From the NCBI GenBank assembly GCA_037693485.1, contig CM075345.1:114257501-114321500 (forward strand): a DNA stretch of 64,000 nucleotides, read 5' to 3'. Shown in pieces: positions 1-11,832 of this stretch. The DNA comes from Kitagawia praeruptora (taxonomy: Eukaryota; Streptophyta; Magnoliopsida; Apiales; Apiaceae). Numbering within the stretch: the stretch's first letter is position 1; every line of letters starts with the position of its first letter. A model generated the notes under the pieces. The model saw only the letters and a list, made by a program, of their open reading frames with translations. It was not told where the DNA came from and searched no databases. The position numbers and the translations under genes were made by a program.

Positions 1-1818
1 ATATCCTTTTCTGACCAGCTTCTCGATATGATCCCTAAGGTGGCAACATATTGAAGTCCCGTGTCCATAAGTACCATGGAATGCACAGTAATTCTCAGGG
101 TATGGCTTGTTTAGTCGGTACTTTTGAAGAGGCAATTCGAAGGACTGCATCTTCATCGCCTCATAGATGTGTTCCTTAGAGATTTTCAAAGGTGTGTACC
201 TTCTGAATTTACGATAGTCGGCCTTCAACGGGGCTTGGCTCCCATGTTGTGCCTTAGTCGTAAACTCATTATCTGTTTCAGGGTTCCTTACGCAGGGAAT
301 CGCGTCTCCCCGCATTCTTTTTGTAGGGGTTCCATCTTTGGTGCTGGAATCCTCATTTTGCTCTCCTGAGCATCCACTTCCTGGCTTTGTACCCCCAAAG
401 GCCTTTGTAAGCTCCTTACTAGGCTTTCTTTTCTTCTCTTTTATCTTTGCCAGAGAGCAGACATCGGCTAGGGTTTTTGGTTCATGTTTTTGGAGTTTCC
501 TCTGAAGTCGGCTATCCGGCTTGATTCTTACGATAAGGAAACCTCGGAACATTTCTTCGATTGTCTCCTTTATCTTGGAAACTTCATTGTTGAATCGGTG
601 GATATACGCCGCTAAAGATTCACTATCCCCTGGTTCAATGTTTGCCAGTGCTTCTTCAATTGGCAAGAATATCGCGAGAGCCTGAAAGCGTGTTATGAAT
701 AACTCTCCCATGTGCTCCCAAGACTCTGGATATTTCACTGGAAGTTGCTCAAACCATTGGCAAGCATTTCCATTGAGGGTTACAACCAACAACTTGCACC
801 TGGCGGACTCCTCCACGTGGTTTGCCTCCATCCTTGCATTGAAATTGTGTAGGTACTCTACTGGGTCAGAGCTACCATCATATTTAGGGCTACCACCCAT
901 TGTAATGTACTTATGGGGTGGTGGCTCGTCTACGTTCCGGGCTTTGTTCAGCCTTTCAACAATAAATGGGTCCGGTGGCCCGTTAGAGGGTATATATTCT
1001 TCATCCATATTGGGTGGATTCATTTCTCGGTTGCCTTCAAGCCCGCAAGTAGGCTGGAAGCCTGAGTTATGCTTTATCCATTCGGCTCCTAGGCTTCCCG
1101 AGGATAGGAACTTTCCTTCATCACCGATATGGTCATATACTTGGGGTTCACCCTGGCCTTGATATTTATGGGTTTCCAACGGGAGCCTTTCACGACAATG
1201 CCACGGTACCCCTAGGTGGGATTCCTGGCGGAAACCCCATTGGCTCCCTGATTGCATTTGCGCCTCAAGGTCCTTCAGAGCCTCTATTTGAGATCTCTTT
1301 TGATTATTTATTTCAGGGGACATTTCGCCCGCCCCTTGTGATTTCCGGCCAACAACTAGGCCATCCATCCTCATACTTGGCTTATTTGGTGCACCAATGA
1401 TGCCACTATTGTTCATCCCAGATTTTAATGGAATGCCATATCTCCGTTTATCTCCAGGCCCTTCTTCATATGAATTTTGTCCCGGATTCATTTCTTGTTC
1501 ATCTCGTTTTGACGATGGAATGAATTCCGTTTCGCACTTTTTCTTCAATTCAGAATTTCTTTCAAGGGAGTCTAGTCTTTCTCCCATTCGTTTGATGCAC
1601 TTGTACATGTCATTGATGGTAACAATCTATTCTTTATCACCATTTTCTTTGTCGACACCGTTAGACGGCGTTTCATCATTGCCGGAGCGGTTAAACATCT
1701 TTTCCTCCAAAAGACGATAATTAAAGAGCCCTCCTTCTAGAGCTAATTGTTGTGGGAGGATTTTAGCACAACTATATGGAGGCCGTTGCTGGAATAGCGC
1801 CGTTGAATATGGAATCAT
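1..1818 (-). pseudogene. Ty3/gypsy-type Gag (partial, runs off the window; one in-frame stop)
   Basis: Read on the minus strand, 1818 down to 1 is one continuous frame except for a TAG stop at about 1626-1628. The frame has a charged N-terminal stretch, then a retrotransposon Gag core: a YDGSSDPVEYLHNF-like segment, then WFEQLP, then ESLAAYIHRFNNEV, all typical of plant gypsy Gag (retrotrans_gag family). A cysteine/histidine-containing stretch (YCAFHGTYGHGTSICCHLRD, a retroelement zinc-finger-like motif) lies at the window edge. Gag forms the virus-like particle of the element. Pol would lie to the left, outside the window. The plus-strand open frames at 695-1162 and 1397-1720 are shadows of this gene. 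A start at about 1698 (MFNRSGND) is also possible. The stop means this copy probably does not make a full Gag. Confidence 0.85.
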
Positions 1819-2834
1819 ATAACTGTCCAGAAAGGCTCACAGCTATAGATTTGAGGCTAGCCGCCCAGGAAGGCACACGGCTAGGGGTTACCGAAGAACA
1901 CGGGAAGGTGTTTTTGTGATGATTGGGACTGAATCTGTGGGATAGGGCTCAAGGACGGTATGTTGGCCTGCCAAGAACCCTAATTTGACTGTGTCACACA
2001 AGAGTGCACGTGCTCTAGCTACTCAAGGAGTGTAAAGTGTCGAAGAAGATCCCGCAAACTGCCTACATACCACTATTTATAGTGGATCAAGCCCGTATGT
2101 AGTTCTTGATTGATGAGTTCGGTTATTTGTGATGAGTTATCTCGTGTCTGATGAGATAATCATTGATGTTTATCGTTTATCAACTGATTGTGATGTAGTT
2201 ATGAGGTTTCCAAGCCTTATCAGGACTGTTGGAAGCCTATCCACTGATGTTTATCTCATGAATGCATTATTTATCAAGTAATAATGATATTTATCTCTGA
2301 ATAATCGTGTAATTATCTGATATGAAGTGTATATTGGTTGTAGAGACGTGCTCCTACAAGATAGGAGGCAGTCCTTATCTGATTCTGTGATTCTGCCAGG
2401 CTTCCGGGGAAGCTGGGGTACCGCCTGTAGCTAGGCTCCGGTAGCCCTGCTGGCTGACTGTGGTAACCGACCTGGAAGCCCTATCTGGTGGTTGTCCTAG
2501 TTACCTTGCTATAGTAATTATGGGCTACAGGTCATCCTTAAGGGGTCATGCCCTGGGATCCTAAGCCTTATGCTTACTTAATATTTACCTCATGGTAGCC
2601 CCTATGGTAGGCTGACTATGGAAGCCTAATATCCGGGAGCCTTATAATAACAGCTGTGAGCTAGGGATTTGATCAAGAGAAGCTAGTTCCTGGGACCCTA
2701 GGCTTTGTATCTATCAATGATCCTTCTAGAATAGATCTCCTGGGCTGCCATGAACCCTTGGAAGCCTCACTGATCATCTAATTCATCTATGCAGGATTGG
2801 ACCCTAAACCCTCAATGGGCCTAAATCTGACCCA
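1745..2834 (-). mobile_element. 5' LTR and leader of the gypsy element (boundaries approximate)
   Basis: Non-coding sequence directly upstream (minus strand) of the Gag frame. A minus-strand TATAAATAG lies at 2073-2081, followed after about 30 bases by a pyrimidine-rich, transcript-start-like stretch, as expected of an LTR promoter. The outer edge is set near 2834, where minus-strand TGCATGGGTC begins and hAT coding sequence takes over. The inner edge near 1745 is a guess, because no clear primer-binding site was found. The second LTR is outside the window, so the two cannot be compared. Confidence 0.5.
2073..2081 (-). promoter_or_regulatory. TATA box of the gypsy LTR
   Basis: TATAAATAG on the minus strand, at the centre of a small palindrome (CCACTATTTATAGTGG). 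It is correctly placed upstream of the Gag leader. Confidence 0.5.
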
Positions 2835-3542
2835 TGCAAGATTTTGGTCACAACACCATGGATTTAGTTGCTACAACAAAAGAATTGCTACAATCTTTAA
2901 GAGATGAGGGTTTTGATGTTCTTTTGCATTATGTCATATCGATATGTGAAAAGTTTGGAATTGATGTGCCAGATATGAGTGCTCGTTATATGGATGGTAT
3001 TCGTTCTGTGCGACAAAGAGATGATATATTAATTGAGCATCATTATCATTATGATGTGTTTATGATTGGTTGATACAGGAAAAGCTGAACATTACAATTT
3101 GATTTATAGGTTGATTTGTCTTGTGTTGACTCTCTCTGTTTCTACAGCAACTATGGAAAGGATTTTTTCAGCTATGAAATTATTGAAGACCGTTCTTCGA
3201 AATAAAATGGATGAAGAGTACTTGAGAGATTCTATGGTCATTGAGAGGGAGTTTGCTGAAGATATTGATCACGATGAAGTGATAGATGAATTTTATGCTC
3301 AAAAGAATCGTCGACTACAACTAAAATAATGTGAGTAAATCTTTTTCTATTTTTAATTGTAAACCAATACTTTTATTACTTATTTTATGCATATGTTGGA
3401 TTTCTAGTTAATAGCATGATGGAACTTCTAATATCCATTTTACATTTTTAAGCTACTTTGTGCATTTATCATTTTTGTTAAGTATGAGGAAATTTTTTTT
3501 TACTCCAGCCCCAGTAGAATAAAAATCCTGGGTCCGCCCCTG
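2834..3542 (+). pseudogene. hAT transposase, C-terminal remnant with 3' terminal repeat
   Basis: Two consecutive frames (2834-3073 and 3066-3329) encode parts of a plant TTF-type/hAT transposase. The first contains the DLVATTKELLQSLRDEGFD segment. The second is the hAT dimerisation region, with LTLSVSTATMERIFSAMK followed by an LRNKM segment. The part between them is deleted near 3060-3075, with a frame change. The segment ends at 3525-3542 with CCTGGGTCCGCCCCTG, a terminal inverted repeat of the CAGGGGCG type also seen in the MITE at 26178. The left end of the element is missing, apparently replaced by the gypsy LTR. Not functional. Confidence 0.8.
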
Positions 3543-4415
3543 ACTATCTCTTTCTTAAGGTACGGTAACAAGCTGAGGCGCTGCTTTACATTGTTACTGC
3601 TGCATGCTACAGAGAGTTAGTGGCTGTAAATTACTGTAGATTATATTGGCATATTAATTGGTGAATTAATCTTGTTCTTTTGATCATCTACTAGGTATAT
3701 ATGTGGTTTTGTATTGTTAATCTGTGTGGGTTAATGTTCTACTTCTATCGCATTGATACATGCATACATACATACATATATACATACATATCACTTTCCG
3801 ATTGTCTATTATTCAATTTTGACCCAAAATTATCAGCTCTATGGAACCTTTTTGATTGGTTGTCCACTGTCCACTTGTCACTCATTTGTTCTATTGAAAG
3901 TTATTAGGTTGTCGAGTATATTGGAATAATTGTTTAGTAGTTACTCTTTGGTTTTCGCAAAATATCTTCTTAACTTTTCTTGTATTTTTTAGTAGGGTTT
4001 CACCATGAGTTCTAACAAAAGGAATCAAGAAAAGAACAAGTCTGAGCTGATAAAAAATAAAGTTCAAGCACTTGAACTAGCTAAAGCTAAAAAGATGGTT
4101 CTGGAATATATGCGTAGTGTACAAACTTCAATTATTGCAAAAGAGTACGGAACGGATGCTATTTGGGCAGAACAAGTTGAAAAAAGTATTAATGCAACAC
4201 AAGCGAGGTCCAAGTCAAAATCTAAGTTGAAGTCAAAATCAAATGTCATGAAAAGTAAAGTGATTGAAGGAAGCACACGAGTGGAAGGGAAAGAAGTGGA
4301 AGTGAAGAAAGAAGCAGCAGAGGAGGGAGTGAAGAGAGAAGCAGAGGAAAAGGAGCAAGTGAAGGAAGAAAAGGAGCAAGTGAAGGAAGTGGCAAGGGTA
4401 GAAGTGCAAACAATG
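3543..4415 (+). repeat. Duplicated segment, copy A (873 bp; copy B at 12321-13192)
   Basis: Near-identical to 12321-13192, covering about 460 bases of upstream sequence plus the first 411 coding bases. Only scattered substitutions and a few 1-base gaps are seen by eye. The left edge coincides with the end of the hAT element at 3542. The right edge coincides with the exon 1 splice donor of copy B. Confidence 0.95.
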
Positions 4416-5595
4416 GTAGAAAATGCACCTGACAAGATGACCATCAATGTCAACTGTATTATTGAAAAACATTGTGATGGTCTACTTTATCAAGGGAGAA
4501 AAAATTCACAGATTTCAAGTAGTCTACATTCCTTTATCGAAGCCACCTCTACACATGTGGCCAATATTGATGAGTTAGTCAATATCAGTTCAAACACCCG
4601 ATTCACCGTTACAATTAGCGACCTAGTTGATGGTCCCGACGGATTTTTATTGTTAGTGGCCGAACCAGTTGTAACAATCAATTCTTTTTTCCAAGTGGAA
4701 GCAAATTTGTTTGTTTGTGAAGAGAATGATGAAAGGAGATCAAGATGGTGGAGCCACATTTATGAGATTTTTAGGCTTATATTCAGGTAAATTTTTTATT
4801 TAAACCGATCCAAATTGAATATAAGTTTAACTAATTATTTGTTGAAATTACTGGAACGTCGTTCATGGATTGATGTATCTATATTAATTGGGACACATAT
4901 GCGATGATTTAACCAATCACGTGTATGTTAGTGCAAACAACGAAGGGAAAATTTTGCCTTTAATGAATAAAAACAGGACTCAGGAATATGATGCCTTGAA
5001 TCTGATCAAGAAAATGAAAGAAATCATCACCCTTCCATTTGCAGAAACAGAAGTTCACGAGGATTACAGATTGCCGGAAGAGTTAATGTTTATGTTTCAA
5101 TTTGTAACTCCAGATAAGTTGTATGTATCTTTTTTTTTTTGAAAATAAAGTTGTATGTATCTTGATTTGTGAATTTTAAGATGGATGTTAGCTTCTTGTT
5201 CTCTTTATAACCTAACTGTGAGTTTTTTTTCTTTTTTCTTTCTTTACAAGAAACATATTCCATTCTACTGGTTGCTCAATCAACCACATTTTTGGTCGAG
5301 CCCAGAAAAAGTTCAATTTGTTAAAGTTTTTAAGATCCTTATTAAAGGAAATGTTCTGCCTAAAGAATATATAAATTATATCCTTAAAAATGATACCTCT
5401 TTTGCAAGTGAAGATCCGAAAGATATAGATTGGAGTAAAAGGATTGATGGAGGGGTGTGCAACGGTTTTTTAAAAATGATTTATGATAGATCGAAAACTG
5501 TAGCCATTATTGACGAGTATAAGCCTCAAAATCCATATGATTTAATTCGGTACATGTCTAATTGCTATAATCACGCTAGCTTAAAACCCGTGTGA
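4005..5595 (+). pseudogene. Decayed K/E-rich protein gene, copy A of the Ulp1-type gene
   Basis: The first frame (4005-4786, then a GTAAAT donor) begins MSSNKRNQEKNKSEL. It has an SKSKLKSKSN stretch and a repeated K/E-rich stretch (EEKEQVKE type, residues about 90-135). After residue 137 it departs from copy B and continues with a sequence I do not recognise. Further in-register coding pieces lie at 4888-5118 (around DDLTNHVYVSANNEGKILP) and at about 5245-5595 (from LLNQPHFWSSPEKVQFVKVF). Between them are a stop and a frame change near 4885 and an AT-rich break near 5140. No Ulp1 catalytic domain follows, because the gene is cut at about 5576 by a Helitron 3' end. It is probably the N-terminal and middle part of a transposon-associated Ulp1-type gene. 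The function of the middle part is unknown. Confidence 0.55.
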
Positions 5596-6753
5596 TGCAC
5601 GGATTTTTTAAATTTTTAATAAATTTTTTCATTAATTTGAATTAATTTTTTTAAGACATAATTTTTTAAGGCTTAAATTTTAAAATGAGATGATTTGATA
5701 ATAATTATATAAATATTATCGGTGATATTTCTAGAAAATGAGGTATTTTAGTTAGGAAATATAGAAAATGTGGTAGGTTTTAGTTGAAAAGGATAATCGG
5801 TTAATTATTAGTAATTATAAATTATTATTTTATTTTATTAAGTCGAATCACCCGTGATATAATTGGAAAAATAGAGATCTTAGTTAGATAATATTAGAAA
5901 TGTAACATGTTTTAGGTGAAATATGTAATTGATTAATTTATAATATTTATAATTTAATTATGTTATTTAACTAAATAAAATTGTTCATAGTGTTTTTAGA
6001 AAAGGAGAAATTAATGTTGCCCGTGATATTTCTAGAAAAAGAAGGATTTTAGTTAAAAAAAATATATAAAAGATAGTATGTTTTAACTGGAAAAGGTAAT
6101 CGGTTAATTATTAGTATTACAATATTATTATTTTATTTTATTAAATAGAATGACCCATGATATAACTGGAAAAAAAAGAGATTTTAGTTAGAGAAAGTAG
6201 AAAAAGTAACGTGAAAATGAATAAAACAACATGTTTAAGGTGAAAAAGGTAATTGATTAGTTTATAGTAATTTTAATTTAATTATGTTATTTTTACTAAA
6301 TAAAATTGCTCGTAGTGTTTTTAGAAGAGAAGATATTAATGTTGCCCGTGATATTTCTAGAAAAAAGGGATTTTAGATAGAAAATCTGATACTTTTAGCT
6401 AAAAAAGGTAATCGATTAATTATTAGTATTATAATAATAATATTATTATTATTTATTACATGGAACCTCTCATGATATAATTGAAAAAATAGAGATTTTA
6501 CTTAGAGAAAATAGAAAATGTAACGTGTTTTAGTTGAAAAAGGTAATTAATTAGTTAATAGTAATTCTAATATGATTATGTTATTTTAATAAACAAAATT
6601 GCTCGTAGAGTTTTTAAAAAAGGAGAAATTTTAGTTAGATAAAATATAAAAGATATTGTATTTACCTGAAAAGGGAAATTAATTAGTTATTAAAAAAGAG
6701 AAAAGGTAATATGTTTAACATGAAAAAGGAGATTGATCAGTTATTAGAATGAA

Positions 6754-8736
6754 CTAGCATGAAAGCCCGTGCAAAGCACGGGCACCATTTAAATTCATAA
6801 AATGTTGTTGTTTTAATTGTTTTAAATAGACGATTTCTAATTTTTGAAACACTATACATCATTAGTGTGGTATTTTTTATGGATATTAGTAATAACTCGG
6901 TTCATATATGATTATAACAATACAATCACATCTAACAATTTTAAAAACATAACTTGGAATGATTAAACACTACGTAATTTAAAAATCTAATCACGAGTCA
7001 GTAGACTCACGTGTTTATATATAGATAAGTGCTAAATAAGATTTTTATAGATATGAGAATAAACAACTAATCATAACCACACATTCAAATCTAATTTACA
7101 TCTCAACCTCCACCAACATCCACTCTTATGCCCCTTCCATTTTTGGCGACCTTAGATACCATCATTTGTTTTACACTACAGTTATCATCACCCCATTCCA
7201 TTTGTCATCATCGTTCATGATATACACACACATATGTGTAATGTGTGTGAATGGGTGAGAGAGAGGGAGTGTGTGTGTGTATGTACCATCATCACTCTAT
7301 GATATTTTGTTGTCACCAAATCCACCACCACTTCGAAAGTAACTGATGAACATGTTTGTCATGAATTCTACTCACATTCCCGACCACACCTCCACTAATT
7401 CATTCATCCTTCTCTCAATAGATCTAAGTTGGTTATGTCGATCGATGACATTTTTACTCAATTTACTTACCGTCAACACCATTACCAATACCTTCGAATA
7501 TTTTTACAATTCTAAATCTGGAATATTCTTGTAATTTACGTTCAAATTTTTTATTGATTTACGTTTAAGTTTGGGTAACTTTAGTTGAATTCCTAGTAAT
7601 TTTGCTTTGATATTAGTGATTTTGGTGGTGTAAGTGGTGGTGTTCATGTTGTTACAGATAAAATTATAGTAATTTTGGTAGTGGTACATGTCGTGGTCGT
7701 GGTGGCGTGGAAGTGGTCATGTGATAGTGATTTAATATTATTGTAATTTATATTAAAATTAGCTAAAATTTTGGTTTGTATTCATGTACATTGTAATATA
7801 TTATCTACTAAGTATCATATTTCAATAATACAGTTAGACATTTTAAATATATTATTTTTAAAAGAAAATCTATAATCTATTTTTTAATAAATATTTTTGA
7901 CCCAACTATGTGTTTTATCTAAATGTTTATCTAAAATATAATATGAAGTTCAAATCTCATCTGCAATAATTTTTGTTTTATTTTTCTTAAATTATTTTTT
8001 TTCTAGTCTATCAAAATATTTTGTCCAATAGCAATGAGAGTGGGGTGTAATCGAGTCAAGTCGAACATTGCCACACTCGAGCTCAAACTCGGCTAAAAAG
8101 TTCCGTCGAGCTTGAACTCGAGCTCAAGTTCAATTGGTCCTTTAATTTTAACCTCGAAACTTGACTCATAAAACTTGAAATCTCGAATCGATTTAACCTA
8201 TTGTGAAAAAAGTTTGAATATAAACGGTTCGACTATTGTGAAAGATATTTATAATATTTAAAATTTTTAAATATTAAAAGTCTTATTAGTCTCGCGAACC
8301 TCAAGAATCGAGTAATTTAAAACTTGAACTTTGCTCGGTAAAGCTCCGATTAGTCCGATGAACAATTCGGGTCGGTTTTGACTATAAAATATATGAATTA
8401 ATAGAAATATTGAACATCATAACAAATGAGTTCTTGGAGTATGTATTTAAAGAGTTATAAAAAAGATTCTAAAAGCTTCTTTGGTGTAGTGGTTGGAGAT
8501 GTGAAAATAATCCTTTCTTTACATAAAGGTCATGGGTTCAATTCTCATGATAAACATCTTTTTTTTTTTAATATTTATATGATGGAAGGGCAAATTAGTA
8601 AATTACTAAATTGGCTTGAAAGGCCTTGTTGGCCTATAATATATATAAAGGATTTTATATGTAATTAGGTAAAATCAATAGATACTATATCAACCGACCA
8701 AACTTATAATGTTTCGACTATTATAATATATATAGA
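6754..8736 (-). mobile_element. Inner Helitron (non-autonomous, about 2.0 kb), minus orientation
   Basis: The 3' end on the plus strand reads A|CTAGCATGAAAGCCCGTGC with a perfect 8-bp stem (GCCCGTGC/GCACGGGC, loop AAA). The 5' end at 8736 reads, on the minus strand, A|TCTATATATATTATAATAGTCG followed by the family AAACATTATAAGTTTGGTCGGT. Both flanks fit insertion between A and T. The interior has no convincing gene: short frames at 7346, 7504 and 8426 lack any recognisable domain. It holds a short TG microsatellite (about 7240-7285), a CTCGAGCTC-rich stretch (8060-8130) and a tRNA-like segment at 8470-8560. Confidence 0.7.
8470..8560 (+). repeat. tRNA-derived SINE-like segment
   Basis: GGTGTAGTGGTTGGAG (8483-8498) resembles a Pol III A box. 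GGTTCAATTC (8535-8544) resembles a B box at the usual spacing. A run of T follows (8551-8560), as in a Pol III stop. It is not a complete tRNA: no cloverleaf can be folded. It sits near the 5' end of the inner Helitron. Confidence 0.5.
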
Positions 8737-9869
8737 TAACATAGATTTAAGTAAGGATAATGAAGTAAAAAAATCAAGTTTGAAAATGAGATATTTCAGT
8801 TAGAAAATATAAAAAAGAAATTACCTTTTAGTTGGAAAAGGTAATTAGTTAGTTATTAGTAAATATAATATTATTAGTTTATTTAATTAATTAGAACAAC
8901 TTTATTTTTTGAAAGAAAAGACTTTAGTTAGAAATTTAGAAAAGGTAATAGCTGAAAAAGGTAATTGGTTAGTTATTATTCAGGAGAAAATGAGATATTT
9001 TAGTTAGAAAAGATATTACCTTTTAGCTGGAAAATTAGTTAGTTATTAGTAAATATAATATTATTAGTTTATTTAATTAATTAGAACAACTATATTTTTT
9101 TGAAAGAAAAAATTTTAGTTAGAAAAGTTAGAAAAGGTAATTGCAGAAAAACGTAATTGGTTAGTTATTATTAAGGAGAAAAAGAGATATTTTAGTTGGA
9201 AAAGATAATTAGTTAGTTTTTTTTTTTGAAACAAGATAATTAGTTAGTTATTAGTAATTATAATATCATTAGTTTATTTCATTAATTAAAACGATCATAT
9301 TTTTGGGAAGAAGAGATTATAGTTAGAAAAAGTTATAAAGATAAAGGTTGAAAAGGTAAAGGTTGAAAAGGTAATAGCTGAAAAGGATAATTGGTTAGTT
9401 ATTATTTAGAAGAAAATGAGATATTTTATTTAGAAAATAAGTTAGAAAGGGTAATAGCTGAAAAAGGTAGTTGGTTAGTTATTATTTAGGGGAAGTGTTG
9501 GGAAGAGGTGATTGTGATATTTTGTGAAAAGATTGTGTTTTGTTTTTTAATAAGTACTCCCTCTGTCCCAGCCATTAGTTATCATTTGGCTGGGACACGG
9601 AGACCAATGCACTAAATAAACAAAGCTATATATGGCAAGTTGCAGGACAGTTGGCAGATTAAGTGGAGTAACAAAGATACAAATACTCTCCTAATTAAGG
9701 TTGGAGGGAATATCACCCGCCTAAATGCAAGTGTAAGTACTGGTACAAGTTTACTTTACAAGTTTACTTTACATTAAAGTACATCAAGCTCCACCAAATA
9801 CAATACACAGCCATATATACATGAATAGAAATCTCCAGCTTTACTGTACTTTATAAAAGCTTCTTCACT

Positions 9870-10637
9870 TTGGCTTCTTCAACTTTTACAGTTAACAAAA
9901 GAAAGATGGCAGACTATGTACTTCCAGATTTGAATGTCACTGCAAAACAGAGAAGATTGAAAATCTCAGAAAAAAAAACAAATAGCTCATATATTATCAC
10001 TAAATTACACCAACAACAAACTCAAACATGGAATGATCAAGAAAATCAGCTTGGACTTTGGTGTTAGTAGAGTATCAATATCTAAGATATGGAAGGTTGT
10101 CTCTAAAGCAATCAAAGAAGTGGAGTTCCTAATGTGGATAAAAAATACAAGGGTGGAAAAAGAAGACTTGCTTTGGACTTGGAAAAGGTAAGACAAATTC
10201 TTTTACATCTTAGGACCAATATTAGGACACTAGCACATCAACTACATGCAAGTAAATCTGCTGTGCATAGACTTGTACAAAAAGGAAAAATTAGATCACA
10301 TTCTAATGCACTAAAACCATTTTTAACTCTATCAAATATGGAAGCAAGAATAAAATTTGTCTTGTACCATATTGAGAGATCAACCCTCCACACAAATCCC
10401 ACATATATAGGCATGTTTCTTGTAGTTCACATAGACGAGAAATGGTTCTATATGACTAGACAAACTCAAAAATATTATCTCCTACCTAGCGAATCGGAAC
10501 CACATCGAACATGCAAGTCAAAACGATTCATTACTAAAGTCATGTTCATGAGTGCAATAGCTAGGCCTCGATATAATAATCTCTTTTCACCTGGTGAAAG
10601 AACTCATTTTGGAAACCTTAATTCAAGTGCAGCCTAA
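9870..10637 (+). pseudogene. Plant mariner-like transposase, fragment
   Basis: The N-terminal piece at 9870-10067 (MASSTFTVNKRKMADYV...) is followed in other frames by a helix-turn-helix-like region. The frame 10134-10637 then contains RTLAHQLHASKSAVHRLVQKG, a paired-type helix-turn-helix, and VHIDEKWFYMTRQTQKYYLL, the first catalytic aspartate region of the plant DD39D mariner family. The second and third acidic catalytic residues are missing: the frame ends at 10637 shortly after a KVMFMSAIARPRYN segment. Several frame changes are needed between 9900 and 10140. This is a transposase relic and probably inactive. Confidence 0.8.
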
Positions 10638-10879
10638 AGTGGAAAAAAGATAATTCAACAATTCCAAAATTTGATCAGACATGACAAGTAAATCTAGATA
10701 GAAACATGACAGGTAAATCACAAAACAAGATAGACAACATAGTATCACAAAAACAAACATAAACAAACAAGATCAAAGAATCTAATAAAACATAAAGTAA
10801 TCACAAAATCTAAAATATCAAAGACCATATCATAAATCGAAAGTTTACAAGCATAAAAAAACAAGATCAAAAACCAAGT

Positions 10880-11330
10880 AACATAATCCAAAATATCAGA
10901 TTTTTGGATTTGGCCAAGAACAGAAAGATACCAGGCTTCAGTGGAAAAATTGCGGAAGTAAAATCTGCAACATCCCCGTCGAGTTCCCCTTGTCTTCTTC
11001 GTTTTCATAATACCGTAGCTTTTTGGGTTTCAACCTTGTCTTCATAATATTCAAGCTTTTTATTTTATCAGGAGGAGTATCTTCAATGAATTGAGAAAGT
11101 GGAGAAATCGGTGCTTTTACTCTATCGGGAGTTTTTTCATAATTGGGAAGGGATGAAGGAGGAAGTGGCGGAGAAGGAATTGGTGGAAGAGGTGAAATTT
11201 CGGAATCAAAATCGAGATATGGAGCTGAATCATGTATATTCTGGGACTCTATTAAATGAGTTTAATTGAAGAACTGTAAAAAAAAAATGAGGTGTAGAAA
11301 TTAGGGTTCATAAGCTCGAGAGAGGGGAAG
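10880..11330 (-). other. Proline-rich minus-strand open stretch inside the mariner-like element
   Basis: On the minus strand, from about 11255 to 10915, an open frame without an early ATG reads through a proline-rich segment (ISPLPPIPSPPLPPSS) and then DKIKSLNIMKTRLKPKKL. Just upstream, a TTTTTTTTTACAG acceptor-like tract (about 11279-11292) precedes it. Mariner elements do not normally encode this. It could be a captured host exon or simply the element's own 5' region. I do not recognise the protein. Confidence 0.3.
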
Positions 11331-11738
11331 AGTTTAGACAGATGGGGAGGAGTTTGGAGAGATGTGTGGTGTCGTGGACTTGATCAGAATAGTCAACATA
11401 ATTAGGTAATTAGGAATAAATAAGGGTAATTAGAAAAAGTAATTAGGTGGGGTTGAAGTAATAAAATATTATACATACACTTATTATAATATAAAAAAGT
11501 TACTATTTTAGGAAACGTAAAGAATTGGTTGGGACGTCCCAAAAAGGAAAGTGTAAACAATTGGTTGGGACAGAGGGAGTAAGTAAAATAATTAATAGTA
11601 ATAAAGTAAAACAATTAAATAAGGTAAGTACTGTACCGTACCGTACCAAAACTTTTAATGTTTCGTCTTTTATAATATAGTATAGATAGATATAAATATT
11701 AAAAAAAATTAATATAATTATAAATATTAAAAATAGAA

Positions 11739-11765
11739 CCGTGCGTTACACGGGTTATAAGCTAG
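11739..11765 (+). mobile_element. Helitron 3' terminus, plus orientation
   Basis: The hairpin CCGTGCGTTACACGG (11739-11753) is followed by GTTATAAGCTAG and then T, matching the family 3' end. Its own 5' end was not found, so this is a terminal fragment. Confidence 0.65.
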
Positions 11766-11832
11766 TAAATCAGTAATTGCCAAAAAGGCCTAATTATAAT
11801 ATACAGTATCTAGCAAAAGGCAGTAAATAGTA

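Larger units (their letters stand above)
9557..11579 (+). mobile_element. Mariner-like element with Stowaway-type ends (2.0 kb, defective)
   Basis: The ends are CTCCCTCTGTCCC and GGGACAGAGGGAG, flanked by TA on both sides (9555-9556 and 11580-11581), the TA duplication typical of Tc1/mariner. The interior carries a decayed mariner-type transposase (9870-10637). The same terminal sequence occurs on at least five small MITEs in this window, so this is a candidate parent family for them. The transposase lacks its C-terminal catalytic part, so this copy is not autonomous. Confidence 0.85.
5576..11686 (-). mobile_element. Outer Helitron (non-autonomous), minus orientation, with nested insertions
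   Basis: Read on the minus strand, the 5' end is at 11686 (TCTATACTATATTATAAAAGACGAAACATT, preceded by A). The 3' end is at 5576, with a hairpin (CCGTG/CACGG type), then TTTTAAGCTAG. These are Helitron hallmarks: a TC start, a CTRR end and a hairpin about 10 bases before the end. The body (5600-6750, 8740-9550, 11580-11680) is AT-rich, with diverged repeats of a TTTTAGTTAGAAAA...GGTAATTAGTTAGTTATTAG unit. It is interrupted by an inner Helitron at 6754-8736 and a mariner-type element at 9557-11579. No Rep/helicase gene is present. Treating the two ends as one element is inference. Confidence 0.55.

Noticed and set aside
695..1720. Plus-strand frames of 155 and 107 codons
   Set aside because: They are antisense shadows of the gypsy Gag frame.
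4064..4472. Minus-strand Ser/Phe/Leu-rich frames opposite the K/E-rich exon (also 12841-13255)
   Set aside because: Shadow frames of the AAG/GAA-rich coding repeats.
7346..8668. Genes inside the inner Helitron
   Set aside because: Frames of 60-80 codons with no domain, consistent with chance in AT-rich DNA.
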